From Circinella umbellata (taxonomy: Eukaryota > Mucoromycota > Mucoromycetes > Mucorales > Lichtheimiaceae), in the NCBI GenBank assembly GCA_025093555.1, contig JAIWNF010000105.1, forward strand, positions 19,465 to 83,464: a stretch of 64,000 nt of DNA, read 5' to 3'. The translations under genes and the position numbers were made by a program. Of this stretch, positions 45,499-56,520 are shown piece by piece. Below the pieces are notes generated by a model that was not told where the DNA came from, ran no database searches, and was given only the letters and a program-made list of their open reading frames with translations. The stretch's first letter is position 1; each line of letters starts with the position of its first letter.

Positions 45499-47994
45499 TT
45501 AATCAACAATTACTTGTTGATCAACTGTTGGAAATAATTCAAAGAAAGCCTATCATAAACAAGAAATAAAAGTGGATTAGATTGATAATTTTTTACCATA
45601 GAAAACAAACAATCAATTATTTACCTCTAATAGTCGTATTCCATTAGGCACATCATCCACACCACCAATTTCTCGAATAGAATGCATGCTTAATTGTGGA
45701 TTACCAACATCTAAATATGATAACAAAAATATTAAAATTGTTTGATCTATAATATTTACAATTTTAAAAGTAAAGAAATTTACTTTAAGCTTTACGTACC
45801 AATAGTTCGAAGACCTAGTTTAGCACTTAACATGGGACCAATAGTACTACCACACGAAGAATCATTTCTTACAACAAATTCCTACTCCCCGCCCCCCCCC
45901 CAAAAAAAAAAGTTTAGAATCAATGAATTGTGTGCCTAAATAGTATATGTAAAAGAAAAAAAAACAATAATCAAATACCTGAATGGGAATGCTCCGTCTA
46001 CGAGCAATTTCTCGAAGAATTAAAGCAGTAGGTGCAGTGGTTGCATAACGTTGATTTGCATTTATTTTAATAACAGTTCCTTTATGCATAGCAGGTCGAT
46101 GGTTTTCTTCATATTTCTCACTATCAAGATAAATTAGTTCCTATACTTTTTTCTTTCTTTGTAATATAATTAATCAGTGATAGAGAAAGAGAGAAAAGGA
46201 ACACAACTTACACATAATTAGGATGAACAGCATGAGCCATATCAGCACTTACTAACATACTATTACGCATAGCTAATTCAAAGCTTGACTTTTATATATA
46301 TATATATAGAGAAAGAGTTAAATGATTAGAGCCCATTTTTTTTCCATACCTAATAATGATTCTAGTTTAGAAAAATTAAGCTGTTAATAAGTATATACGT
46401 TACCTTACTATTGGAAGGTTCTTTACCATCAATTTTACTTGCAACTAATCGTTTTAAAGTAGATGGAAGTAAATTAGAATTAGCTCCATGAGCTGTTGTA
46501 CTTCCAATTTCTTCGTTATCAAATAGTGAAACAACTCGAATATGAGTATCTTCTGCAACTTGATTAGAAGTATTTAATAATGCCTAATAAAAGGTTTTTT
46601 TTATATGTGGTTAACTAAATAATCTTAATTAAAATAATAACCTTACTAAATAATAATAAGATGTTTACCATAAGTGAACAATAGGACATGCCAAGATTAT
46701 CAAGACGAGCAGAAAAAATAAATTCATCATAAGCGCCACCAATAGTAGCAGGTTGTGTATCATATAAGCAAAGTTCAAAATCATGAATCTTGTCCACTTT
46801 TTGATGATTTTTGTCAACATACAAATAAAGAATGGAGGAGGATTAAATTTCATTTTATTCTTATATACTTTTCCAACCCCCCAACCCCACATGAATTTAT
46901 AATTACATTCAACTTCAAGTTCTTCAGATAAGATATCCAATAAAGCTCGGTGGTGTTTAGTTTCTTGATCTGATGACCCATTCAGTGATCTATATATATA
47001 TATATACAGAATTATTCTATATACGTTTTTCATCCCTTCATCAAAAGAAAGAAAAAAAAACTTACGATTTTACAGCTGTAGCAAATATAGGAACCAAATG
47101 ATTTTCCTTATTAAACTTGAATGCATCATTGACTGAACCATCCAAATGGATTGCTAATGTAGGTACACGTAATAATGGTCTATATATATGCGAATAAGTT
47201 AAGATAGTGAATAATCAGTTATGACCTATAGCCTAAATCTCTATCACCCCTCTCCCTTCTTAACTAATACATTACTTTTCAATTCTTGCTAAAGTATGTT
47301 GAAAAGTACCATCTGATTTTTCAACCATAACGCGACCTGCAACACTTAAATCACGATCAAACCAAGTATGCCAAATACCACCACCATATAATTGAACACC
47401 TACTTCTAAATAGCCCACTTTATCCTTTTTAGATATAGGTTTCACCTGTGTAAAGAAAAAAAGGGGGAGGGGGGATATTGTTATTATTATTCGCGTTTTT
47501 TTTTTGTAACGTTTTTTTCCTTTTCTTTACTCCACGCACCACATATAATATTTTTTTTTAAAAAATAATACCTTCAAACAAGGCGAGTCTGTATGAGCAC
47601 CGACGATAGAAAATCCATTACCAGGAGAATATTTCCCACCTACAACAAAAGCAACAAGAGACGAACCATTTCTAGTAAAATAATATTTTCCTTTTCTTTT
47701 TAATTGCCATGCAGAACGTTCACTAATTTTTTCAAATCCGGCATTTTCTAAACGTTGAGAAGCTTCATGAACAGCATGAAAAGGGGAAGGGGAAGCATTT
47801 AAAAATTGAATAAAGTCTAAAGCTTCTGCTGGTGTTTTTTGTTGCTGTTCAGTGGTTGGACTATGGAATCGTTTTTTTTCAATGGCGTGCGTAGAAGGAA
47901 CAAGGGTTGAAACATTGGTTTGTAAAGAACGTGGACGTGTTTTTAAAGAAATTCTTTGAAATCGTCGCCAAAGTTGACTAACACAACCCGTCAT
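45499..47994 (-). CDS. M18 aspartyl aminopeptidase, probably organelle-targeted
   Basis: Eleven exons (minus): 47994-47572, 47445-47276, 47179-47066, 46989-46907, 46796-46669, 46583-46404, 46288-46212, 46120-45979, 45881-45800, 45710-45625, 45549-45499; 511 aa. The 46906-46797 intron uses an AAAAG acceptor and is least certain. The dinuclear-zinc site is complete: GAHTDSP (H134, catalytic D136), ARLDNLG (D296), FDNEEIGS (catalytic E330, E331), [11 protein letters not shown] (D382) and SMHSIRE (H476). The enzyme removes N-terminal Asp/Glu from peptides and forms a dodecameric tetrahedron. The core begins near residue 57 ([18 protein letters not shown]). The preceding extension has many Arg/Lys and no acidic residue in the first 38 positions, like a mitochondrial presequence. 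Its ATG lies 106 bp downstream of the stop of the LRR gene on the same strand. Confidence 0.92.
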
Positions 47995-48100
47995 TATTTT
48001 TTGATATACAAAAAAAAAAAAAAGGAAAGAAAGGAAAAAAAGAAAAGAGGAGATAAAGAAGTTATCTTTGGTGACACCAAAATAATAATAATAATAATAT

Positions 48101-51100
48101 TTATTGTAATGTACTTTGTTTATGTTTTAATTCAGAAGCAATAAGATCTGCTGTTGTCCTTTCTTCTTCTGTAATAATTAAATTATCCAAAATATGTAAC
48201 AAAGGTCGACATTTAATAAACAAAGCACGATGCACTTTACGTCGTTCATGCCATTGAGAATCCATATGTTGATAAAAATATGTATCTCTTGACACCCATG
48301 TTTCATCATGTTCATTCGCCAAATAACATGTAATATCACTTTTTGATACCTTATTTTGTTCAATGGTTTTTATAGCTGGATATAATTTGGCTGACAGTGG
48401 GTTTTGTCTCAAATCCAAGCAATGCAATCGATCCAATGTTCTCACTGTATCAATCACATTCGCTTCACTATCCAATTTATTATCCACCAAAACTAATTTT
48501 CGCAAATGACGTAATTTCCGAAGCGGTCGTACATCTTGAATATAATTATGACTTAAATATAAACCACCTAAATTAGGTACATGCCGTGCAAAATCCTTGG
48601 GTAATCGTTCTAATTGAATAGAACACAATTCCAAATATTCCAATGTAAAGAAATCGATGATACGATGTAATTCTTTGGCTATTCTGTTTCCTGAAAGATA
48701 CATTTTACGTGAATTACGCAAGTAACGCAAATTAATATCAACATTATGACCACCTTGATCACGAAGAGAAAAACTAGAGATATGTGGGATACATGATAAA
48801 CCAATGATACGTTGGATTTGATTATCATCAAGGTAAAGTGTACGTAAATCGGGGAAAAAAGTGGCATCAAATGCTTTGAGTCGATTATAACTTAGTCTGA
48901 TCACTTTTAGTTTTTCCATCGGTTCATTGACTTGAACCCATTTAATATCATTGTGATCTAAAAGAAACCAAGTTCAAAGTTTAATTATAAAGAAAAAAAG
49001 GTGGTGGTGTTGTATCTTTTTAATATATATCCTTACCAAGATTAAGAAGTCTTAAGTTGGTTAATCCTTCAATAGCTTCCAAACATGTAATTCGATTATA
49101 AGCAAGCTCCAATGTTTCCAAAGAATTCCTATAGATTATATAATAATATTTTACAATGAGTTGTGTGATATGTTTTTTTTTATAAAGTATCCAATGAAAA
49201 AACTTACATTTTTGTTTTCTGAAAACTAAGATGATCAATTGAATTATTTCGTAAATTCAAATGAATTAATCCATTCATACGTTTTAAAGGATGACATGAT
49301 GTCACTTTATTATATTCTGCATGTAATATTCGAAGATGATATAACGATGTGATACCTAAAAAAAGAAACATCATGATATATGGATTATCAGTATAAAAGC
49401 TTTGTTATTTTCAACCAAGTTTTTTTTTTTTTTTACCTTCAAAATTTCCAATCGCATTATTACAAATGTCAAGATAATGTAAATTACAAAGATGTTCAAA
49501 TGGAGTAATACTTGTTAATCTATATATATGGGTCGTTAGTCATTTGGACTGAGTTGAATATGATCAAAACTTTTATATTGACCTATTCGATTTCGCTTTT
49601 AAAACTTGTAGTGATGATGGAAGTCTTGACATAGTTGAAATGACATTATTTGATCTAATTTTTTAAACGATCCACATTTTTAATTATTATTCATTCGTTT
49701 CTTTTCCATGTTATCCTTTTGATCATATATATATATATATATAGAACTTACACATCCAACGTATCCAAAGAAGGTAATAATGTATCCAAATTTGATATAG
49801 TCATAATAGAATAATTTGATAAATCCAATGCTTGAATTGTATCCCATTGATCAAATGGTTTAATAGCTAGAAGGTGTTGTATCACTTGATGAATTGCTTG
49901 ATGCAAATCCACATTTAAATCAAATGTAAATCTGGAATAAATAGCATGAAATATTGGATCCATCAAATCTTCAGATATACGATCTTGATCTTCTAATTGA
50001 TTTAATAATAATCGAGTCGCTTCTTCTGCATCATCCTCATCTTGTTCATTTTGACCTTTATTATCTTGAATAAGATCATTCCTTTCGTCCTTTTCTTTTG
50101 ATTCGTGTTGACTTTGTAACCATATATCACCACTCATTTCTTCTTCTTCTTCTTCGTCGTCTTCTTCTTGTGAAGTCGTTACTATGGAGGATGAGGATGT
50201 ATTTTTATTATTCTTTTCAGATCGTTCCATAAATGTACGTTTAGGTTGATTATCAATCATAAATCTTCGTTCTTTTTCAGCTTGTTCTCGATTTTTTAAT
50301 CGCCATTTTTGTTCTTGTTGCGATTTAGTTTCTCGTATTTTATCAATAAAATGGGTCTTATTGTTATTGGTGATCGTAGCTCTTCCTTTTCCTTTTTCTA
50401 GTAAAAATAGAGTTATGATCATATGTTATATTTTGAAAATGATTTATCCCAAAAAAATATAAGGGGGTTTTCTTTTTTTTTTGTTACCTTCAACGATCGT
50501 TGGAATGGAAGGTCCTAATCCACGTACTGAATTCCATGTTGTTTTATCTTCTGCTATCACTGTATCCACAATGACTGTAGGTTGTTGTATTTGTTCTTCC
50601 TGTTTTTGTTGTAAGGAGACAGACGATGAAGAAAGTGATGATGGTACAAGAGAATCCGTATTTGTCTTTGAAGACATAGATGAATCGTTTGTTATCTTAT
50701 TCTTTGTAGTTGGTAGTGTGGTATGTTCCGGTTGAATCATTTCAAAACTTGAAGTTGTAGTGGAAGAGGAAGAAGAGGAAGAAGGAGAAAAAGTATGAGA
50801 AATAACTTGGGTATTGTTGATTCTTTTTACATATTGAGAAGAAGAAGAAAAAGAGGGTGATGGTGGCGTTGGTACGAGTGATTTATTAGAATGATGATTA
50901 GTGTCATTGTTATCATCATTATGATTATTATTCATGTCATCATTGTTTAATGCTGATTCGAACGATATATTGCATAGGGTTGTTGTGATTTCTTTGTTAT
51001 CATCATTTCTATCTTCATTATCATCATGATTTTGCTGTATTATCAAAGAAGAAGAAGACGAGGATGGTTTAGGTGTAGTAGGTGAAACAGTATGATGTGG

Positions 51101-51550
51101 ATCTGATTCAATATCATTATCCTTGGCGTCTTCTACTACTTTTGTAGTCAACTTATTATTGAATACTTCACTATTCGACTTTTTTTTATTATTTTCAAAA
51201 TTCCATTCTTCTTGATTGGTTTCCAAATTTAAAGGTGATTGAATAAACGTATCTTGATTCATTAATTCGGTATCTGAATCACAAGTAGAAGAAAAAGAAG
51301 TCATTGTCGTATTCAAGTTATTGAATCGATCGAAATCCAAAGATAATTTTGGTTTTTCAAATGAAGGAGGAGAAACAAGGAGATTATCGTCATTATTATA
51401 TTCATGAGTAGGAGGAGTTGTTGTTGTCGTTGTTGTTGTTGCTTTTATTTTAGCAGAATGAGAAAAAAGAAGTGTACCACTATTATTATTATTATTGTTA
51501 TTATTATTATTATCGTCGTTATTGTTATATTCTTGTTCACTAGAAATCAT
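48101..51550 (-). CDS. Nud1/Cdc11/centriolin-type LRR scaffold of the septation/mitotic exit network
   Basis: Seven exons (minus): 51550-50488, 50397-49752, 49654-49583, 49519-49437, 49355-49208, 49128-49037, 48957-48101; 986 aa, phases consistent. The first 350 residues are low-complexity N/S/T/D tracts. A charged region with a polybasic, coiled-coil-like stretch (EQKWRLKNREQAEKERR) follows. From about residue 545 a series of leucine-rich repeats begins (LDTLDVSNNVIS, LHYLDICNNAIG, LIHLNLRNNSID, LETLELAYNRIT, VIRLSYNRLKAF, LYLSHNYIQDV, LVLVDNKLD, LDLRQNPLSAKLYP). The C-terminal cap has CRPLLHILDNLIITEEER. A disordered N-half with C-terminal LRRs and this cap is the design of Cdc11 (fission yeast) and Nud1 (budding yeast), spindle-pole scaffolds for the SIN/MEN kinase cascade. 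The LRR part alone could suit other LRR proteins; confidence in the orthology is moderate. Confidence 0.8.
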
Positions 51551-52470
51551 TTATTTTTAAATAAAAAGAAAGAGCGTTTGAAAAAAAAAAAAGTAAATCG
51601 CTTTTTTTTTTTTACTTTGTTTCGGTGTAACAAAGCTCTTAATTAACCTACTGCTATTTATTTTTTAAGGATTTGCTGAAGATTATATGTATAATAAAAA
51701 AAAGAACTAGGGGAAGAGGGGGTTGCTTCTACTTTATAATTGTGTAGTAAATTATTTTGATCCATGTTTTTATTACTAACATAAATGAAATCTTGCTTTT
51801 TCATTAAAAGGTAGTATATTAATTAACCATATTACTATCGATAATACATGTTATTTTTAAGGAGTATATTCACTACGTAGTGTTTATAGTAAATTTTTAA
51901 AAGGAGGGGCGTTTCGTTTTTTTATTGATGATCTGCTGATTTGATCATGGAACTATTTAAAATAAATTATAAGGGAACAACTTTTTTTTAAAAATTTACC
52001 ACGTTAAAGCCATGTAATCCCCCCACGTTTTCTTTTTTACTTGAACATATAGACTTGTAAGTGATAATAGCGTTACATGAAATTATTAAAAAATGTATGT
52101 ATATACTTGATAAGAAAGAACTTTTTTACTTAATACTGATGGTTTCCTTATTGGGTAATGGAATAACTTAGATTACACCCAAAAGCTTATTTCTATGTCA
52201 TTCTAAATTCCAACGTTGGCTTTCTTTATTATCCTTCTTGACAAAAGGGATTATTTACAAACTTAGCCTAAATACTGATTATAGAAATGGTTACTAACCA
52301 AGTAGATACCTGAAAAGTGAATATTTTTTTTTTCCGTACATGTTTTGTTTCTATGGCTACTAATTCAATTTATATATACTCAAATCTGACAACAAAAGAG
52401 CTGACTATTTTCAAAATACGACTCTCTCTACCTGTTTTATTTTCTCTCTCTTTTTTTTTTATTTGTACAT
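51551..52470. promoter_or_regulatory. shared divergent upstream region (LRR scaffold / RNA methyltransferase)
   Basis: 920 bp between two divergently oriented start codons. Poly-T and pyrimidine runs lie directly upstream of both starts (about 51600-51615 and 52440-52462 with CTCTCTCTTTTTTT). No coding frame or specific operator was recognised. A bidirectional promoter region is inferred from position only. Confidence 0.45.
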
Positions 52471-53395
52471 ATGTCCTCCGATCCTGAAGAAACACAAGAT
52501 TACAATGAAGAATCGATAATAGAGACAACTACTTTTAATCTTGACAATTTACCTAGTTCTTTTCAAAAGTTTTTAAAAGACAATGCCATCGATCCACACA
52601 TTTATACCGTCATTGATTTACCACGTTATATTCGACTGAATACACATTCCAATAACTTACCCACACTAGACGATTTAAAAGCTCAATTAAATACAACACA
52701 AGTATGGCAAGTTCAAAAAAGTGGATTATTTGGGTTTTTAAAAGCAAAAGAACGACTTGTTGATATTGAAGCGTAAGTGATTTGAATATCTTATAGGCAA
52801 CAAAAAACTTATATCTAAAGAAAAAAACATTACAATTTTTTTAGATATAAAACACATAAAGTATTTGGAATTGATTTAAGTTCAGCGATGGCAGTGGATG
52901 CATTAGAACTTGAATCGGATGATCAAGTATTGGATTTATGTTGTGCACCAGGTGCTAAATTATGCATGATTGCTAATTTATTAGGCAATGAAGGAGATGG
53001 TACTGTAACAGGTGTGGATATTGCGAATCATCGATTAGCTACGTGTCGATCTATGGTGAAAAAATATAGTGTGGGTAATCGAGTTCGATTATTTGATGCG
53101 GATGGTACCACTTTTTGTATTCCACCTCCCAGTCGTGTTGGAGGTCGAATGATCGTAAAAGAGGATCATAATACTAAGGAGGAGGAGGATCATTGTGATC
53201 ATAAGAATGATAAATCATTACATCAAGAACAACCCGTGAGCAAAAAAAGACGAAAAGCAAATAACAATGAACAAAAACCTTTTTGGGCTTCCAAATTACT
53301 TCGTTTTGATACCCAAGATTCACCTCATCTTTATGATAAAGTAATGTATATAAGATGGATCAAAAGGATTGGATTATTGTGAATTACATGAACTA

Positions 53396-53430
<35 letters not shown>

Positions 53431-53979
53431 GGTCTTAGTAGATGCTGAATGTACACATGATGGATCTATTAGTCATATTTTAAAGGTAAAATAAAAACAA
53501 AAGAAAGAAAAAAAAATAAAGTTTACTAATATTAAAAATTTAATCTACAGTATGAAAAATGGGGATGGGATGCATTTGAAAAGAATTTCATGAACCCTGA
53601 TCGATTATCTACTATTTGTGAACTTCAGGTAACAAAAAAAAAAATCCCTCCTTTTACTTTGTGATGTATGTAGAATAGAATTATAATAACGGGATCTATC
53701 TTTTCTTAGCGTAATTTAATGAAACAAGGATGGAAAATGTTGAAAGAAAAAGGAACGATGGTTTATAGTACATGTTCATTAACCATTCAACAAAATGAAA
53801 GTAATGTAGAATGGTTTTTAAATCATTATCCTGATGCGCAATTAGAACCAGTAGATAGTTTAGATATTTCAAGAGCTAAATTGAAAAATACAGATCCTTC
53901 TTTATCTCATTGTGTACGATTTGATCCACTTGTAAGTCGAACAAGTGGTTTCTTTTTAGCTCGATTTATAAAAAAGTAA
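52471..53979 (+). CDS. NOL1/NOP2/Sun-family RNA (cytosine-5) methyltransferase
   Basis: Five exons: 52471-52772, 52845-53340, 53432-53485, 53551-53628, 53710-53979; 399 aa. SAM-binding motif I is VLDLCCAPGAK (C133-G137), motif II is TVTGVDIANHRL, motif IV is VDAECTHDG (C273), and motif VI is MVYSTCSL (C332). RCMT enzymes use the motif VI Cys for catalysis and the motif IV Cys for product release, and both are present. Motif IV has DAEC where most members have DAPC or DPPC. Residues about 205-245 form a charged low-complexity insert ending in a KKRRK basic patch, a possible nuclear signal. The end, HCVRFDPLVSRTSGFFLARF, fits the family's C-terminal FF-A strand. Substrate (tRNA, rRNA or mRNA) cannot be assigned. 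Convergent with the next gene, 67 bp between stops. Confidence 0.88.
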
Positions 53980-54046
53980 AATGATTATATATTTATATAT
54001 TATTTAAAGCATAATAATAATTATTTTATACACTTTTCTTTGTTGT

Positions 54047-54994
54047 TTATTTTGTTCGTTCATATATTTCACTGACCATATCCCATCCGATATTATTATT
54101 ATTATCATGATCCTTATCCTTTAATAATGATTGTTCTTCCTTGGATTCAAGTACCGCTGATGATGATGATGATGTAGGTGAAGGTGTTAAAGATTCCATG
54201 GGTGGTAGTGGTGAGAGTGTACTCATCTGTTTTTTTGTTTCTGCATCATCCTCATGTTGAGCCAAAATTGAGGTATTAATAGTAGAATAATCCATATCCC
54301 CAAGACTTGTTGGTGTCACTTGATCATCTGCCATTGTCATCGTGTTACTTTTATTATTGGATTGTTGCTCCTTTTGATGACGATGATTTTGTTCCTGTTC
54401 CACTTTTCGTTCAAGGTCATCTAAAAACAAATCAATACGACGATGGAGTCCCAAAACCAACATATAAATGACTCTCAACAGAGGTTTTTTGATGACACCT
54501 TGCTGTGTAATTTTTAACTCTACTTGATCCACACCCTGTTTCTCTTCTTTCTTATCATCTTCCGCAGTAGCTTTCGTAGTAGTAGTAGTGTTCATCGGGG
54601 TCACAACAATAGGCTCTAATTCAAAAGTCCAAGATCCTGAAAATGTAGGTATTTCTTGTAAAATACGTAAGAGTCTTGAATAAGGTACTTGGTGAACATG
54701 AATAACAACAATCGTTTTATTTCTTGTATTGTGTTCTTGAAATACAATACGATCGTCTGTACAAGATTCCTGATTGAGTTGAATCTTCAAAACACGAGGT
54801 CGCCATTCCGGGTAAGTTTCAACATTAACCAATATTTGCCATAGGTCGGTTTGGTGAATCCCTTTAAAAGTACGTTTACGTGAAACAATATGACTTGCAG
54901 GTAATAATAAACCAATCACATAAGTTAATAAAGGAACAATAGGGATTAATAATAAAAATGTACAAAAGGCTGTTAAAAGTGAAGGGGTTGTCAT
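54047..54994 (-). CDS. membrane-anchored START/SRPBCC-like protein
   Basis: 315 aa from ATG 54994. The frame is open further upstream (to 55165), but that extension is a hydrophobic translation of AT-rich leader DNA, and MTTPSLLTAF starts directly with the membrane helix. Residues about 5-33 form one hydrophobic helix (LLLIPIVPLLTYVIGLLLP). An SRPBCC-type beta-rich domain follows (TDLWQILVNVETYPEWRP, then IVFQEHNTRNKTIVVIHV, FSGSWTFELEP, VELKITQQGVIKKPLLRVIY). Family knowledge: this fold makes a cavity for lipids or other hydrophobic ligands. The last 130 residues are acidic and low-complexity. The ligand is unknown. A single-exon gene, convergent with the methyltransferase. Confidence 0.65.
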   Translation of the reverse strand: MTTPSLLTAFCTFLLLIPIVPLLTYVIGLLLPASHIVSRKRTFKGIHQTDLWQILVNVETYPEWRPRVLKIQLNQESCTDDRIVFQEHNTRNKTIVVIHVHQVPYSRLLRILQEIPTFSGSWTFELEPIVVTPMNTTTTTKATAEDDKKEEKQGVDQVELKITQQGVIKKPLLRVIYMLVLGLHRRIDLFLDDLERKVEQEQNHRHQKEQQSNNKSNTMTMADDQVTPTSLGDMDYSTINTSILAQHEDDAETKKQMSTLSPLPPMESLTPSPTSSSSSAVLESKEEQSLLKDKDHDNNNNIGWDMVSEIYERTK

Positions 54995-55648
54995 GGTGAT
55001 TATGTTACTTGGTTGATATATAATATAAATATATATAATGTAGTGTTGTAAAGAAAGAAGTATGTGTTTGTGATAATTTTTTGATTGAAAATGAAAAAGA
55101 AAAGTGGAAAAGAAAATAAAATAAAAAATAATCATGGATAACGTGGAAAAATGAATTAATACCATTGAATTGGGATCACATGAGGTCTAAGCAAGTTTTG
55201 TGTGTTGAACCATCATTTATAAACAAATGAGAGCGCCACGTATACAAAGTAATCCATTTAATACAATGGAAACCATTTGGTTGCTATTATTGCTGCGTAA
55301 TTACTTTTTTTTTGCTTTCATTTAGTATCAAAAGTTAATAATAACCAAACATCTCCTATCAAATTTTATTCCATGACAATAAATACATGAAAATGTAGTC
55401 AATAGAGATATTTTATTATCATGCTGTGCAAAGAAAAATAGTATGTGTGTAACACTAGTTTCTTTTTCGGTGATTAAGATTTGTCAAGTTGCATAAAGCT
55501 CCCTTTTTTTTCAGTAATGTGGCTGTACGTACCGAGCGACTTTTTTTTTTTTGCTGATTTAGACATTTTTTATGACAGAATTGAGGAGCGCGCAGTATTC
55601 TCTAAATTCGTTATATAGATATGAAGTCTATAATTTCTTTTTGCCTAT
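54995..55648. other. upstream region of the SRPBCC-like gene
   Basis: Promoter side of the minus-strand gene plus AT-rich spacer. No other coding or RNA feature was recognised. Confidence 0.4.
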
Positions 55649-55960
55649 CCTGGCACTGAAGCACAGTGGCTGGGTATCACGACGCTGTTTTATATTGTTG
55701 AGAACAATCGAGCAAAGTTATCAAAAATGAAACCGATGATGAATATAACCTAATCAATAATGGTCAACACTGTGTATCTTTAAAAAATATAATATATATT
55801 AAGGTGATGATGATCTTCAAGAAGAAGATTGTGATCATGACGATAGAGCGGAAAATTTACAAGATGATACGTAATGAAGAAGATGATTAGTTAGATGAAT
55901 ATTATTATATGAGCTATTTTTTGTCTTGTGGGAATAGCGTTCATATTGGCCATGTATGTT
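55649..55960 (+). pseudogene. relic of a third HET-domain gene
   Basis: Nucleotide-level similarity to the coding strand of the two HET genes: CCTGGCACTGAAGCA, GGGTATCACGAC, TTATATTGTTGAGAACAATC and AAAATGAAACCGATGATGAA line up with the segment encoding VPGTEAV through SYCWEQSGEVV and the following NET(N/D)-EYSLVDNG-HC. The tryptophan codon of SYCWE has become TGA, and frameshifts lie upstream. Similarity fades after about 55790, with a possible trace of the YYTEYIS segment near 55900. It is on the opposite strand to the intact pair. A truncated, inactive copy. Confidence 0.7.
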
Positions 55961-56174
55961 TTTATGATTCAATGGATCAAAATTTACCGGTTAAATATTT
56001 CTTTTATCTAATTGTTCTGTTAAGCTCTGGACAAAGTCGCTGTATACCTGTAGTTTATTTAATGAGCTGGGTATTGGATATAAAGAATTCTACTGTTATC
56101 AACCCCAAATCTTTAAAGGGGGGGTCTCATTTTCCCTATTGGAATGCGTGTTTGGGATGGTAAAGATACGTACT

Positions 56175-56520
56175 GAAATTTATGTAGTTCTGTAGCTCGT
56201 TGGACAACGCTTGCTGCTGCTTCTAATCCGGTTCTCTGTGTTTCTGCAGTTGATTCGGGACGTTTATTAGAGATATGATGTGCCGAGTTGCTAGCAGAAC
56301 GTAGTGGTGGGAAGTCTTTGTCGAGTATTTTTTGAAACTATTATCGTAAACGTTCCTTAATTGCTTCCAATTCACTGACTCATTTATTTATATGTTCGGG
56401 TTCTTTAGTTTTGTGCAGTTCTTCGAATATTCATTCGTGATGATGTATTCGTTTCTTCCTTTTGCGTGTTTAACTCATTGATGATGTACTTGATTGTTTT
56501 GTCCATGACCGAATTGAGAT
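56175..56520 (-). pseudogene. unidentified coding relic
   Basis: The minus strand contains protein-like pieces in different frames: KTIKYIINELNTQKEE (about 56500), then DKDFPPLRSASNSAHHISNK (about 56320) and RTGLEAAASVVQRATELHKF (about 56220), interrupted by stops and shifts. Composition suggests a helical charged protein, possibly the structural ORF of a transposable element. No family was recognised. Confidence 0.35.

Noticed and set aside
54995..55165. 57-residue N-terminal extension of the SRPBCC-like protein
   Set aside because: The added residues are the translation of AT-rich leader DNA, and the internal Met places the membrane helix at the N-terminus.
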